64,000 nucleotides of DNA from UBA721 sp002705165 (GTDB lineage: Bacteria; Planctomycetota; Planctomycetia; Pirellulales; Pirellulaceae), in NCBI GenBank assembly GCA_045565995.1, contig JBJLEF010000001.1, positions 930,001 through 994,000 of the forward strand, read 5' to 3'. The position numbers were made by a program, and so were the translations under genes. The notes below the pieces were generated by a model. It worked only from the letters and a program-made list of their open reading frames with translations. It did no database searches and was not told the origin of the DNA. Shown one piece after another: positions 24,447 to 32,633 of this stretch. Position 1 is the first letter of the stretch. Every line of letters starts with the position of its first letter.

Positions 24447-25478
24447 ATGGCACTGCAGGAATTTCTTGATCAACTCGACCAACTTGTCTCGGAAGCAGAG
24501 TCTACTTTTAACTCCGCCGCGAACACAGAGGCTTTGGAAGAAGCACGGGTTGAGTTTCTGGGCGCTAAAAACGGAAAATTGAAGTCCGTTCAGAAGCTCA
24601 TGGGCACGGTCGAAAAAGAAGATAAGCCCGTTGCCGGAAAAACCTTTAATCAAACCAAGGGCCGAATCGAGAGTGCTTTCGAATCTGCCAGTGAACGGAT
24701 CCAAGGTGGCTCCGGTGATACCGAACGAGATACTCAGTTCGACCCTTCGCTGCCCGGAACAGGCTTCAAAATTGGGCGCGCCCATCCAATTACTCAAACG
24801 ATCGAGGAACTTAAGGATATTATGGGCCGACTTGGCTTCTCCACTGCCGACGGCCCCGAAATTGAAGATGATTGGCATAATTTCGTTGCTCTAAACATTC
24901 CTGATGACCACCCGGCCCGGGATCCGTTGGAGAACTTTTATCTGGCAACTGCGGAGGTGAGTACCGGAGAAAAAACGCCCGTCAATTTGCTCCTGCGGAG
25001 TCAAACAAGTACCGTTCAGATTCGGGTAATGGAAAAAACTAAACCTCCTATTCGAATCATTTCATTAGGTCGCGTTTATCGTCCTGACACTGCGGATGCA
25101 ACTCACTACCCCATGTTCCATCAAATCGAAGGCCTCATGATCGATACCAAGGTCACGATGGCTGACTTAAAAAGTGTCCTGCGTTTGTTCGCCACCAGTT
25201 ATCTGGGGGACGACGTGACAATCAGATTCCGACCTTCATTCTTCCCGTTTACCGAACCCAGTGTCGAAGCTGACTACTATTGGAATGGTCAATGGGTTGA
25301 ATTTGGCGGGGCAGGGATGGTAGACCCGAATGTACTCAAGGCGGTTGGGTATGACCCGGAAGAAGTTACAGGCTTTGCATTTGGCCTTGGTGTCGAACGC
25401 CTCTGCATGCGTCGCCATGGAATTACAGACATTCGCGAATTCTACAAGAATGATGTCCGTTTCCTCGCTCAGTTTTAG
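24447..25478 (+). CDS. pheS: Phenylalanyl-tRNA synthetase alpha subunit
   Basis: PheS is the catalytic subunit of the alpha2-beta2 PheRS. The 343-residue product has the N-terminal coiled coil (about residues 1-90, with VEFLGAKNGKLKSV), class II motif 1 near HPITQTIEELKDIMGRLGF, motif 2 in RIISLGRVYRPDTADATHYPMFHQIEG and motif 3 in GFAFGLGVERLCMRRHGI. Length and layout are ordinary. An AGAGAG ribosome site precedes the ATG. pheT follows 42 bases later, and both follow the terminator-like hairpin after rplT. Confidence 0.96.
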   Translation: MALQEFLDQLDQLVSEAESTFNSAANTEALEEARVEFLGAKNGKLKSVQKLMGTVEKEDKPVAGKTFNQTKGRIESAFESASERIQGGSGDTERDTQFDPSLPGTGFKIGRAHPITQTIEELKDIMGRLGFSTADGPEIEDDWHNFVALNIPDDHPARDPLENFYLATAEVSTGEKTPVNLLLRSQTSTVQIRVMEKTKPPIRIISLGRVYRPDTADATHYPMFHQIEGLMIDTKVTMADLKSVLRLFATSYLGDDVTIRFRPSFFPFTEPSVEADYYWNGQWVEFGGAGMVDPNVLKAVGYDPEEVTGFAFGLGVERLCMRRHGITDIREFYKNDVRFLAQF

Positions 25479-25520
25479 TCCTTTCCCTTTTAACTCGTTT
25501 CAATAAACCGAATTAGTATC

Positions 25521-27557
25521 ATGCTTGTTTCCTGGAATTGGCTTAAACAATACGTTGCACTCGACATGGATCGTGAAGAGCTGGAAAACCGGCTTGCCAT
25601 GTCAGGTCTTAATCATGAAGGCACCGAGACTGTGTTGGACGACTTTGCTGTCGACTTAGAAGTGACTAGCAACCGTCCTGATTGTCTTGGGCATATTGGA
25701 GTTGCGCGCGAAATCGCTGTGCTCTATGGCCTGCCGCTTTCCATTCCCACTCCCAACCCTCAAGCAACCGGCCCCAATGTCAATACAGGCTTCAGTGTCA
25801 CCATTGAAGCTCCCGAGCTTTGCCCTCGTTATACAGCGCGCATAATACGAGGAGTAAAAATTGGTGAAAGCCCACAATGGATGCAGGAACAACTTCGTAC
25901 CGTGTTTGCGCCAGTGAACAAGGATTGGAACCCCGTCAATAATGTAGTCGATATTACCAACTACGTACTCATGGAATGCGGGCAACCTCTGCACGCCTTT
26001 GATCTCGGTAAATTACAGGGTGAACAAATCATCGTCCGAGAAGCCACCGACGGGGAAGAATTTGAAGCCCTCGATCACCACACGTACAAACTTACACCCA
26101 GCATGTGTGTTATTGCTGATGCCAATCGCCCTGTCGCTATTGCTGGTATCATGGGCGGTGCAGACAGTGAAGTCAGCGATGGTACCACTGACATTCTGAT
26201 TGAATCAGCTGCTTTCTCATCAATGGCGACTCGTGCCACCTCACGTGCCCTCAACCTACATAGTCCATCATCGTATCGGTTCGAACGCGCATTGGATCCC
26301 CAGGGTGTCGAATGGGCTGCTAACCGCGCCTGTGAATTAATTCTGGAGCACTGCGGAGGAACTCTGGATGATGGATTCATCGATGCCGGGGCTACTACAT
26401 GGCAGCCTGCGCCGGTGGTGATGCGGTTGTCGCAGGTCGAACGAATCCTTGGCATCTCTATCGATGCTGATGAAGTAAAACGTATTCTACTGGCGCTCGG
26501 GAACACAGAAACCGAAAGTGGCGACTGCTCACTCACCGTGACTCCGCCAACATGGCGTAGAGATTTAACTCGCGAAGCAGATTTACTCGAAGAAATTGCC
26601 CGTATCCATGGCTACGAAAAGATTCCGGAAGACGTTGGTGTGCCCATGGCTGCTTCCTTCAGAAGCGACTGGGATCGAGTGGCCTCCAAGCTACGTACGA
26701 CCATGACGGCCATGGGCTTTGACGAATCCCTCACCGCAAGTGTCGTCCCTGCCGCCTGGACACAAACATACAGTCCCTGGTCCGTCGAAGCACCTCTACG
26801 GACACTTTCGCCGATGCTCAAAGGGGCTGACGCTCTTCGAACAAGCCTTGTGCCCAGCCTTCTGGAAGTGCGCCGCATTAACCAGTCTCTTGCGAACCCA
26901 AGTGTTGAACTATTTGAAACTGCCAAGATTTATCTGCCGGCAGATAGCGGTTTGCCGCAGGAACAATGGACGCTCGGGATCACTAGTGGGCACGGGTTCC
27001 AACATCTGAAAGGTGTCATCGAAACTGCCTTGCGTTCATTAAAAATCGATGCTCCGTTAACAGTGGAAACAGCGGAACAGGACTTACTCCACGCAGACTA
27101 CTGTGCTTCACTCACTTTGAATGGTGAGCATTTCGGTTTTCTTGGTGAAGTCAATGAAGCCGGACTTAAGACCTTCTCTTTACGCAGTCCGGCCAGTATT
27201 GCAGAGATCCGAATGGATTTGTTAGTACAGCATTCAACTCTCATCCCTCAGCATTCTCAACTAAGCAACTTCCCTGCAATTACGCGAGACCTGAATATTG
27301 TGCTCTCCGAATCCGTTCGGTGGGATGCTTTGGAGGCTAGTGTACGCAGTGCCGTCGACGCTGAACAACTTGAAGACATTACGTATCAGGAAACCTATCG
27401 CGATCCTGAACGAGATGGAGCGGATGTCAAACGAGTGCTGTTCACGGTGAAGCTTCGCCGAAGCGACGAAACGATGACCAGTGAAGAGGCTGATGGTGTG
27501 CGAAGTGAGATTGTCGCAGCCATCGAATCTCAGCTCGGTGGTAAACTTCTGGGTTAA
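25521..27557 (+). CDS. pheT: Phenylalanyl-tRNA synthetase beta subunit, short form
   Basis: The 678-residue product is clearly PheT. It has the N-terminal LVSWNWLKQYV start, the B3/B4 editing domain (YTARIIRGVKIGESP, then NVVDITNYVLMECGQPLHAFD and GGADSEVSD), the B5 domain, a catalytic-like core and the C-terminal ferredoxin-fold anticodon-binding domain (FPAITRDLNIVL). It is about 115 residues shorter than E. coli PheT (795). The missing part is the EMAP-II/OB-type tRNA-binding insert after about residue 35, where GLNHEGTETVLDDFAVDLEVT runs straight into NRPDCLGHIGVAREIAV. The reading frame is intact, so this is a real domain absence rather than a frameshift. Confidence 0.95.
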   Translation: MLVSWNWLKQYVALDMDREELENRLAMSGLNHEGTETVLDDFAVDLEVTSNRPDCLGHIGVAREIAVLYGLPLSIPTPNPQATGPNVNTGFSVTIEAPELCPRYTARIIRGVKIGESPQWMQEQLRTVFAPVNKDWNPVNNVVDITNYVLMECGQPLHAFDLGKLQGEQIIVREATDGEEFEALDHHTYKLTPSMCVIADANRPVAIAGIMGGADSEVSDGTTDILIESAAFSSMATRATSRALNLHSPSSYRFERALDPQGVEWAANRACELILEHCGGTLDDGFIDAGATTWQPAPVVMRLSQVERILGISIDADEVKRILLALGNTETESGDCSLTVTPPTWRRDLTREADLLEEIARIHGYEKIPEDVGVPMAASFRSDWDRVASKLRTTMTAMGFDESLTASVVPAAWTQTYSPWSVEAPLRTLSPMLKGADALRTSLVPSLLEVRRINQSLANPSVELFETAKIYLPADSGLPQEQWTLGITSGHGFQHLKGVIETALRSLKIDAPLTVETAEQDLLHADYCASLTLNGEHFGFLGEVNEAGLKTFSLRSPASIAEIRMDLLVQHSTLIPQHSQLSNFPAITRDLNIVLSESVRWDALEASVRSAVDAEQLEDITYQETYRDPERDGADVKRVLFTVKLRRSDETMTSEEADGVRSEIVAAIESQLGGKLLG

Positions 27558-27579
27558 CCCCAGCAACTTTGGTCGCAAC

Positions 27580-27599
27580 TGGGCTTGCCTAAAAGCCCA
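27580..27599 (+). repeat. Hairpin after pheT
   Basis: TGGGCTT (27580-27586) and AAGCCCA (27593-27599) form a perfect 7-bp stem with a 6-base loop, 22 bases after pheT. There is no T-run behind it, so it would be at best a weak or Rho-assisted end, or an mRNA-stability element. Confidence 0.4.
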
Positions 27600-27670
27600 A
27601 TGTCCATCAAATTACCCCTCCGCTCGTCACTCTTATTTCTTGCAACCGTTACTGGGGATGCCATCCGCCT

Positions 27671-28729
27671 GTGTCATTTTGTGTCATATTGCTAGGGCTA
27701 TTGTTCGCCCCAAACTCCAAAACTGATTCGCCAATCGTAGTTCACTTTACTGCGCCATGGTGTTCAGCCTGCCAAAAAATGAAACCTGGCATCACCTCAC
27801 TACAGCACGAAGGCTACGACATCCGGATCGTGGATGTCACAAAGAATGAGTCGCTGGTAAAACGTTATGGCGTCAAAACAATTCCAGCCACAGTGATCAT
27901 ACGAAAGGGCCAAATTGAAGATCGGCGAATTGGTTATCTAACAGATCAAAGGCTACGAACATTTATTGACTCCAAAAAACCGACCAAAGAAAAACCCAAG
28001 GTGAGCCATTCGGTTACTACTATTTCCCGGGCTCCGATCATCGAGGGTTCCTTTGAAAAAGCATCCCATTCACGCTGGATGAGTGTCAACCGTGCGCGGA
28101 TACAACCCTTCTCCGAAATGCTGCCTCATTCGGTCGGACGCCAACTTCTACGCGCCACTGTTCGTATCAAATTAAAAGACAAGTCCGGCATTTCTTATGG
28201 CAGTGGAACGATCATTCATTCGCAACAGGGTGAGGCTCTGATTGCAACTTGCGGTCATCTGTTCCGTAATGGAAACGGCAAAATGCCTATCGATGTCGAC
28301 GTATTTTATCCGAGTGGTATACAACAAGTGAAGGGACGAGTACTCATCTATGATGCAGACGAATATGATGTGGCTCTTGTAACCATTCCTTTTGATGGCG
28401 GGATTACTCCAATCAAACTCGCTCTTCCCGGCACGACGACTAAAGAACAACGCGTCATCTCATCAGGAAGCAATGGTGGAGCGAGGCCATCGCTTGAGCG
28501 AACGATCATCAATTCAATTAACCGTTATGAAGGACCGGACAACATTCAAATTCACGGCGCTCCTACTGGTGGTCGCAGTGGCGGTGGCTTAGTCAATCAG
28601 GACGGCCTATTAATCGGAATTTGCAATGCTGCAGACCACGACGATAACGAAGGCTTTTATGTCAGCTCGCGGTATATCACCCTGATGCTGCAACGGCTGG
28701 GGATCGATGACTTAATTCGCGATCGGTAA
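27671..28729 (+). CDS. Thioredoxin-fold and trypsin-like protease fusion, exported
   Basis: This 352-residue protein combines two domains. The N-terminal thioredoxin-like domain (about residues 20-100) has FTAPWCSACQKMKPG with a CSAC redox pair and the cis-Pro region VKTIPATVII. The C-terminal trypsin-like domain (about residues 155-350) has the triad His in ATCGHLF, Asp in EYDVALV and Ser in GRSGGGL. The start is uncertain. The GTG at 27671 gives a short signal (ending near LLFAPNS), there is no in-frame ATG upstream, and an ATG at 27600 opens a 31-codon signal-like frame in another phase. It is likely periplasmic. Its substrate is unknown. Confidence 0.8.
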   Translation: MSFCVILLGLLFAPNSKTDSPIVVHFTAPWCSACQKMKPGITSLQHEGYDIRIVDVTKNESLVKRYGVKTIPATVIIRKGQIEDRRIGYLTDQRLRTFIDSKKPTKEKPKVSHSVTTISRAPIIEGSFEKASHSRWMSVNRARIQPFSEMLPHSVGRQLLRATVRIKLKDKSGISYGSGTIIHSQQGEALIATCGHLFRNGNGKMPIDVDVFYPSGIQQVKGRVLIYDADEYDVALVTIPFDGGITPIKLALPGTTTKEQRVISSGSNGGARPSLERTIINSINRYEGPDNIQIHGAPTGGRSGGGLVNQDGLLIGICNAADHDDNEGFYVSSRYITLMLQRLGIDDLIRDR

Positions 28730-28808
28730 ATGGGGAACGTTGCTTCGGCGCAGATTGGTTATCATTTTTTGAAATTGGATTCAGAGGACCATTGCGAGTC
28801 GATAAATC

Positions 28809-29375
28809 TTAGAGGTCGATTCGTAACGGGCGTTCAGCAACACGACCAACCTCATCAGGACCACGACGTTGGCCATATTGCGGCCAGGCGGCCAGACCGT
28901 CAAGTTCGGGCATGAGTTCAACAAGCTGGCTGACGAGTGTTTCCGCCAAAGCATGCATCTTCGCAGATGCTGCTTCATCATGAATACTCATCGCGCTACG
29001 CATGATACGCACCATGGCCGCCCGCTTTTTAACTGGGTTATCCAGTGTGGACTCTGGTTCTTCAATGAGATTTACAACGGGAACATCCAAAGCTTTGCTC
29101 CATTTTGCCAATTCCGTGAGCGTCAGATTCGCCGTTGGTTTTTCCTGCTTACGCAGTGTACGAACATCGATGCCTGTCTGGCGGGCGACACTCCGCAGTG
29201 TCATTTCCTGTTGTTCGCGTACAAAAGCGATCCGGTTAACCGGCCGATCAGCCTGTTCCACTGGTAAGGAAAACTTCCGCGGATGACTCTGCCGTTTCGC
29301 TTTCACTTTATTTCGTTTCATCGAAGCAGGAGCCAAAGCGTCTAAAAGATTGAATTGAAGATCAGCAGTTGCCAT
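28809..29375 (-). CDS. Helix-turn-helix (XRE-type) protein
   Basis: I chose the ATG at 29375 because an AAAGAGGG ribosome site precedes it; the longer frame to 29453 lacks one. The 188-residue protein has a basic N-terminal segment (about residues 19-35), an HTH domain (about residues 45-105, with REQQEMTLRSVARQTGIDVR, then LTELAKWSKALDVPVVNLI) and a helical C-terminal part (about residues 115-165) with the tail PQYGQRRGPDEVGRVAERPL. The HTH matches the XRE family, probably DNA-binding. The target is unknown. It is divergent from hisI across a 278-base, A/T-rich spacer. Confidence 0.75.
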   Translation of the reverse strand: MATADLQFNLLDALAPASMKRNKVKAKRQSHPRKFSLPVEQADRPVNRIAFVREQQEMTLRSVARQTGIDVRTLRKQEKPTANLTLTELAKWSKALDVPVVNLIEEPESTLDNPVKKRAAMVRIMRSAMSIHDEAASAKMHALAETLVSQLVELMPELDGLAAWPQYGQRRGPDEVGRVAERPLRIDL

Positions 29376-29653
29376 GGGAACGCACCCTCTTTCGTTAGAA
29401 ACCGGTTTTTTTATTACTCCCGTTAGACGCGCTATAAGCCCTGCGCGTTCCATCGAAAAACAAAAAAACCGTTAATTCTTTCCCAACCCTTAAAAACGGT
29501 CGCTATCGAAACCCGTTTCAGCTCCAAATTAACAACTATCTTCCTTAAAAAACAGCTCCTGCGTTCAGTTCGTTTCCTGCTTAACATGGTTACAAATCAT
29601 GAGAGAAGTCTTCATAATGAACAAACGAAAATTATCAAACTTTTGAGAATTCA

Positions 29654-30046
29654 ATGTCTTCTGACGCTAACTTAAATAGCCCCGACTTTTCCCGCAACAA
29701 CGGATTATTACCCGCGATTGCACAGGACGCCGATTCCGGTAAAGTTCTGATGTTGGCCTGGATGAATGCCGAAGCCTATCAGGAAACACTTCGTACCGGA
29801 CGTGGTGTTTACTTCAGCCGGAGCCGAAATAAGCTCTGGTACAAAGGTGAAGAAAGCGGGCATGTGCAGAAAGTTGTGCAATTACTTGTCGACTGCGACC
29901 GTGACACCATTCTTATGCGAGTTCGCCAGCAAGGAGCCGCATGTCATGAAGGTTATGAAAGCTGCTTCTTTCGTGAAGTCACTGACAACGGTTTAAACAT
30001 CATCGCAGAACGTTTAGTAAATCCCGACGATGTTTACAATAAATAA
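29654..30046 (+). CDS. hisI: Phosphoribosyl-AMP cyclohydrolase
   Basis: HisI opens the adenine ring of phosphoribosyl-AMP in histidine synthesis (third step) and acts in the cytoplasm. The 130-residue product has VLMLAWMNAEAYQETLRTGR, YFSRSRNKLWYKGEESGHVQ, VDCDRDTILMRVRQQG and ACHEGYESCFFR, including the metal-binding Asp/Cys residues and the late Cys pair. It is a stand-alone HisI without the HisE pyrophosphohydrolase domain. The RidA-family gene follows 25 bases later, with its ribosome site just beyond the hisI stop. Confidence 0.93.
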   Translation: MSSDANLNSPDFSRNNGLLPAIAQDADSGKVLMLAWMNAEAYQETLRTGRGVYFSRSRNKLWYKGEESGHVQKVVQLLVDCDRDTILMRVRQQGAACHEGYESCFFREVTDNGLNIIAERLVNPDDVYNK

Positions 30047-30071
30047 TCCAAACCGAGGAAGGAATACAACA

Positions 30072-30539
30072 ATGAGTGCTGATGCCAAAATCGAAGAACT
30101 AGGTCTGGAATTACCCCCTGCTCCAAAACCAGGTGGCGTCTACAAGCCTATCGTGATCAGTGGCAACATGTGTTACGTATCTGGACATGGCCCACTTCGT
30201 CCCGATGGTACCATGTTTACCGGCCGCGTTGGTGATGATGTCGATCTAGAATACGGATATCAATCAGCTCGCCAAACCGGCTTGGCTATCCTTGCTACAT
30301 TAAAAGCAAACTTAGGCAGCCTAGATCGGATAAGTAAAGTTGTCAAAACTTTGGGAATGGTCAACTGCAGCCCGGACTTTGGTGAACAACCTAAGGTCAT
30401 CAATGGATATAGCGATCTGCTGGCTGAAGTTTTTGGACCTGACAATGGCGTGGGAGCACGAAGTGCTGTTGGCATGGGAGCCCTCCCTGGAAACATCACC
30501 ACCGAAATTGAAGTCATTTTTGAATTGAATGACGAATAA
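30072..30539 (+). CDS. RidA/YjgF family protein
   Basis: This 155-residue protein belongs to the RidA (YER057c/UK114) family of enamine/imine deaminases. It has YVSGHGPLRPDGT, then SARQTGLAILATLKANLG, and the family's conserved Arg in VGARSAVGMGALPGN followed by the Glu in TTEIEVIFEL. The ATG at 30072, behind a GAGGAAGGAA ribosome site, was chosen over an upstream ATG at 30030 that lies inside hisI. Whether it is a true RidA (2-aminoacrylate hydrolysis) or a related subgroup is not certain. The coupling to hisI suggests a shared transcript. Confidence 0.88.
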   Translation: MSADAKIEELGLELPPAPKPGGVYKPIVISGNMCYVSGHGPLRPDGTMFTGRVGDDVDLEYGYQSARQTGLAILATLKANLGSLDRISKVVKTLGMVNCSPDFGEQPKVINGYSDLLAEVFGPDNGVGARSAVGMGALPGNITTEIEVIFELNDE

Positions 30540-30581
30540 GCAACCCAACTATCGCCTTTTCGAACACCTTTGAGAATATGC

Positions 30582-32630
30582 ATGGCAGACCCTCGTAAAA
30601 TCCTCGTAACCTCCGCATTGCCATATGCGAATGGCCCCATTCATATCGGGCATCTCGTGGAATATATCCAAACTGATATCTGGGTGAAATTCCAAAAGCT
30701 CCGTGGCAACGAATGCATTTATCTGTGTGCTGACGATACACACGGGACAGCCATCATGATGAGTGCCCAGCGAACGGGCTGTACGGAAGAAGAATGGATT
30801 GCGAAAATCTCTGAAGAACACCAGCGCGATTTCGCAGGCTTTGGAATTGAGTTTGATAATTATGGTAGCACGAACAGCCCCGAAAACTATGAGCTTTGCA
30901 AGCAGTTCTGGCAAGCTTTTCGAGATGCCGGTCTCGTCAAACAAGAAGCAGTCACCCAGCTTTTCGATGATGAAAAGGGGATTTTCCTGGCCGACCGGTT
31001 TGTTCGTGGAGCCTGCCCGAAATGTGGTGCGGAAGAGCAATACGGCGATAGCTGCGATCAGTGCGGAGCAACCTACAGCGCTCGTGAAATAGTCAATCCG
31101 GTCAGCACGCTTTCCGGCACGACACCTTCCGTAAAAACTGCAGACCACCTGTTCATTCAAATTGAAGAATTACATGGTTTCCTCGAAGAATGGACTCAGT
31201 CCGGTGAGCATCTACAAAGTGAAATTGCTAATTATCTAAGGGGCCATTTTCTTAATGAACCTCTCCGCGACTGGGATGTATCCCGACCTCAGCCCTATTT
31301 TGGTTTCGAGATTCCTGATGCGGCGGGTCATTTTTGGTTCGTTTGGTTTGATGCCCCGATTGGTTACATGGCGTCGACAAAACAATACTGTGACCGAACA
31401 GGTGATGATTTCGATCAATGGTGGAAAAACCCTGACACTGAAATTCATCATTTCATCGGCAAGGATATTACTTACTTTCATACCTTATTCTGGCCCGCGA
31501 TGTTGAAGGTTGCCGAATTCACTCTGCCGACAAAAATTCATATCCATGGATTTCTGACAGTCGATGGCCGCAAGATGTCGAAGCGGGATGGCACGTTCGT
31601 CAAAGCCGAAACATTCCTTAAACATCTTAACCCAGCGGCACTTCGGTACTACTACGCAGCAAAACTCAATAACCGAGTCGAAGATCTGGATCTGAACCTC
31701 AAAGAATTCACGGCGAAGGTGAATACAGACTTGGTCGGCAAAGTCGTAAATCTGGCAAGTCGTACTGCGAAGTTCGTTGAGAGCCTTGGTTTGTCGACCG
31801 AATATCCGGAAGACGGAGGTTTGTTCGATCGGGGGGCAGAAGCCGGTGAAGCCATTGCGACTGCATATGAAAACTGTGACTTTAATCGTGCCATGCGATT
31901 GATCATGGAACTGGCGGACCGGGCAAATCCATTTGTGGAGAACCGCGAACCCTGGAATCTCCGCAAAGATCCAGAACGACAAAAAGAATTACAGGACGTG
32001 TGTACTATTGCACTAAACCTATTCCGCCAGATCGCCATTTACTTACAACCGGTTCTGCCGGAAATCGCAGAAAAGACGAGCTCTCTGCTAGGAGATCCAA
32101 TCACGTATTGGGAGCAGGCAGGCACTCCATTAACCGGAACTCCCGTTGCCAAATTTGAACACATGATGAAACGTATTGAAGAGAAAGATGTAGATGCCAT
32201 GATTGATGAATCAAAAGAAGAAAACGCAGCAGCAGCCGCTGAAGTCAATGCCACTGAATACAATGACAGCGCTCAGCCTTTAATTGACGAGCCACTTGCC
32301 GATGAGATCACCTTTGATGAATTCGTCAAAATCGACCTGCGAGTTGCCCGTGTCGTAAAAGCTGAACATGTTGAAGAAGCCAATAAGCTGCTCAAGTTGA
32401 CCCTGAGTCTTGGCGGCAATGAAACTCGCCAGGTCTTTGCCGGCATTAAAAAAGCTTATAACCCTGAAGACCTCGAAGGGCGCCTGGTCGTGATGGTCGC
32501 CAATCTGGCACCTCGAAAGATGAGGTTTGGAATAAGTGAAGGAATGATCACAGCGGCCGGTCCGGGTGGCGAGGATGTATTCATGCTAAACATTGATGAA
32601 GGCGCTCAGCCTGGACAACGGGTTCACTAG
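30582..32630 (+). CDS. metG: Methionyl-tRNA synthetase with C-terminal tRNA-binding domain
   Basis: MetRS charges tRNA-Met. The ATG at 30582 (MADPRKILVTSALPYANGPI) was preferred to a TTG 12 bases earlier. The 682-residue protein has the class I HIGH motif as HIGH in PIHIGHLVEY, a zinc knuckle (CPKCGAEEQYGDSCDQCG), the KMSKS-type loop KMSKRDGTF, an anticodon-binding helical domain and a C-terminal EMAP-II-like tRNA-binding domain (about residues 570-682, FVKIDLRVARVVKAEHVE, then MVANLAPRKMRFGISEGM). Between the last two lies a low-complexity linker rich in Glu and Ala. The gene ends 3 bases before the convergent mechanosensitive channel gene. Confidence 0.95.
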   Translation: MADPRKILVTSALPYANGPIHIGHLVEYIQTDIWVKFQKLRGNECIYLCADDTHGTAIMMSAQRTGCTEEEWIAKISEEHQRDFAGFGIEFDNYGSTNSPENYELCKQFWQAFRDAGLVKQEAVTQLFDDEKGIFLADRFVRGACPKCGAEEQYGDSCDQCGATYSAREIVNPVSTLSGTTPSVKTADHLFIQIEELHGFLEEWTQSGEHLQSEIANYLRGHFLNEPLRDWDVSRPQPYFGFEIPDAAGHFWFVWFDAPIGYMASTKQYCDRTGDDFDQWWKNPDTEIHHFIGKDITYFHTLFWPAMLKVAEFTLPTKIHIHGFLTVDGRKMSKRDGTFVKAETFLKHLNPAALRYYYAAKLNNRVEDLDLNLKEFTAKVNTDLVGKVVNLASRTAKFVESLGLSTEYPEDGGLFDRGAEAGEAIATAYENCDFNRAMRLIMELADRANPFVENREPWNLRKDPERQKELQDVCTIALNLFRQIAIYLQPVLPEIAEKTSSLLGDPITYWEQAGTPLTGTPVAKFEHMMKRIEEKDVDAMIDESKEENAAAAAEVNATEYNDSAQPLIDEPLADEITFDEFVKIDLRVARVVKAEHVEEANKLLKLTLSLGGNETRQVFAGIKKAYNPEDLEGRLVVMVANLAPRKMRFGISEGMITAAGPGGEDVFMLNIDEGAQPGQRVH

Positions 32631-32633
32631 CTG

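Noticed and set aside
26075..26536. A minus-strand open frame of 153 codons opposite pheT
   Set aside because: It lies inside the conserved editing region of pheT and encodes a Ser/Arg/Pro-rich product with no family likeness.
30549..31160. A long minus-strand open frame of 203 codons opposite metG
   Set aside because: metG is unmistakable on the plus strand, and the antisense frame has no recognisable domain, so it is a shadow of metG codons.
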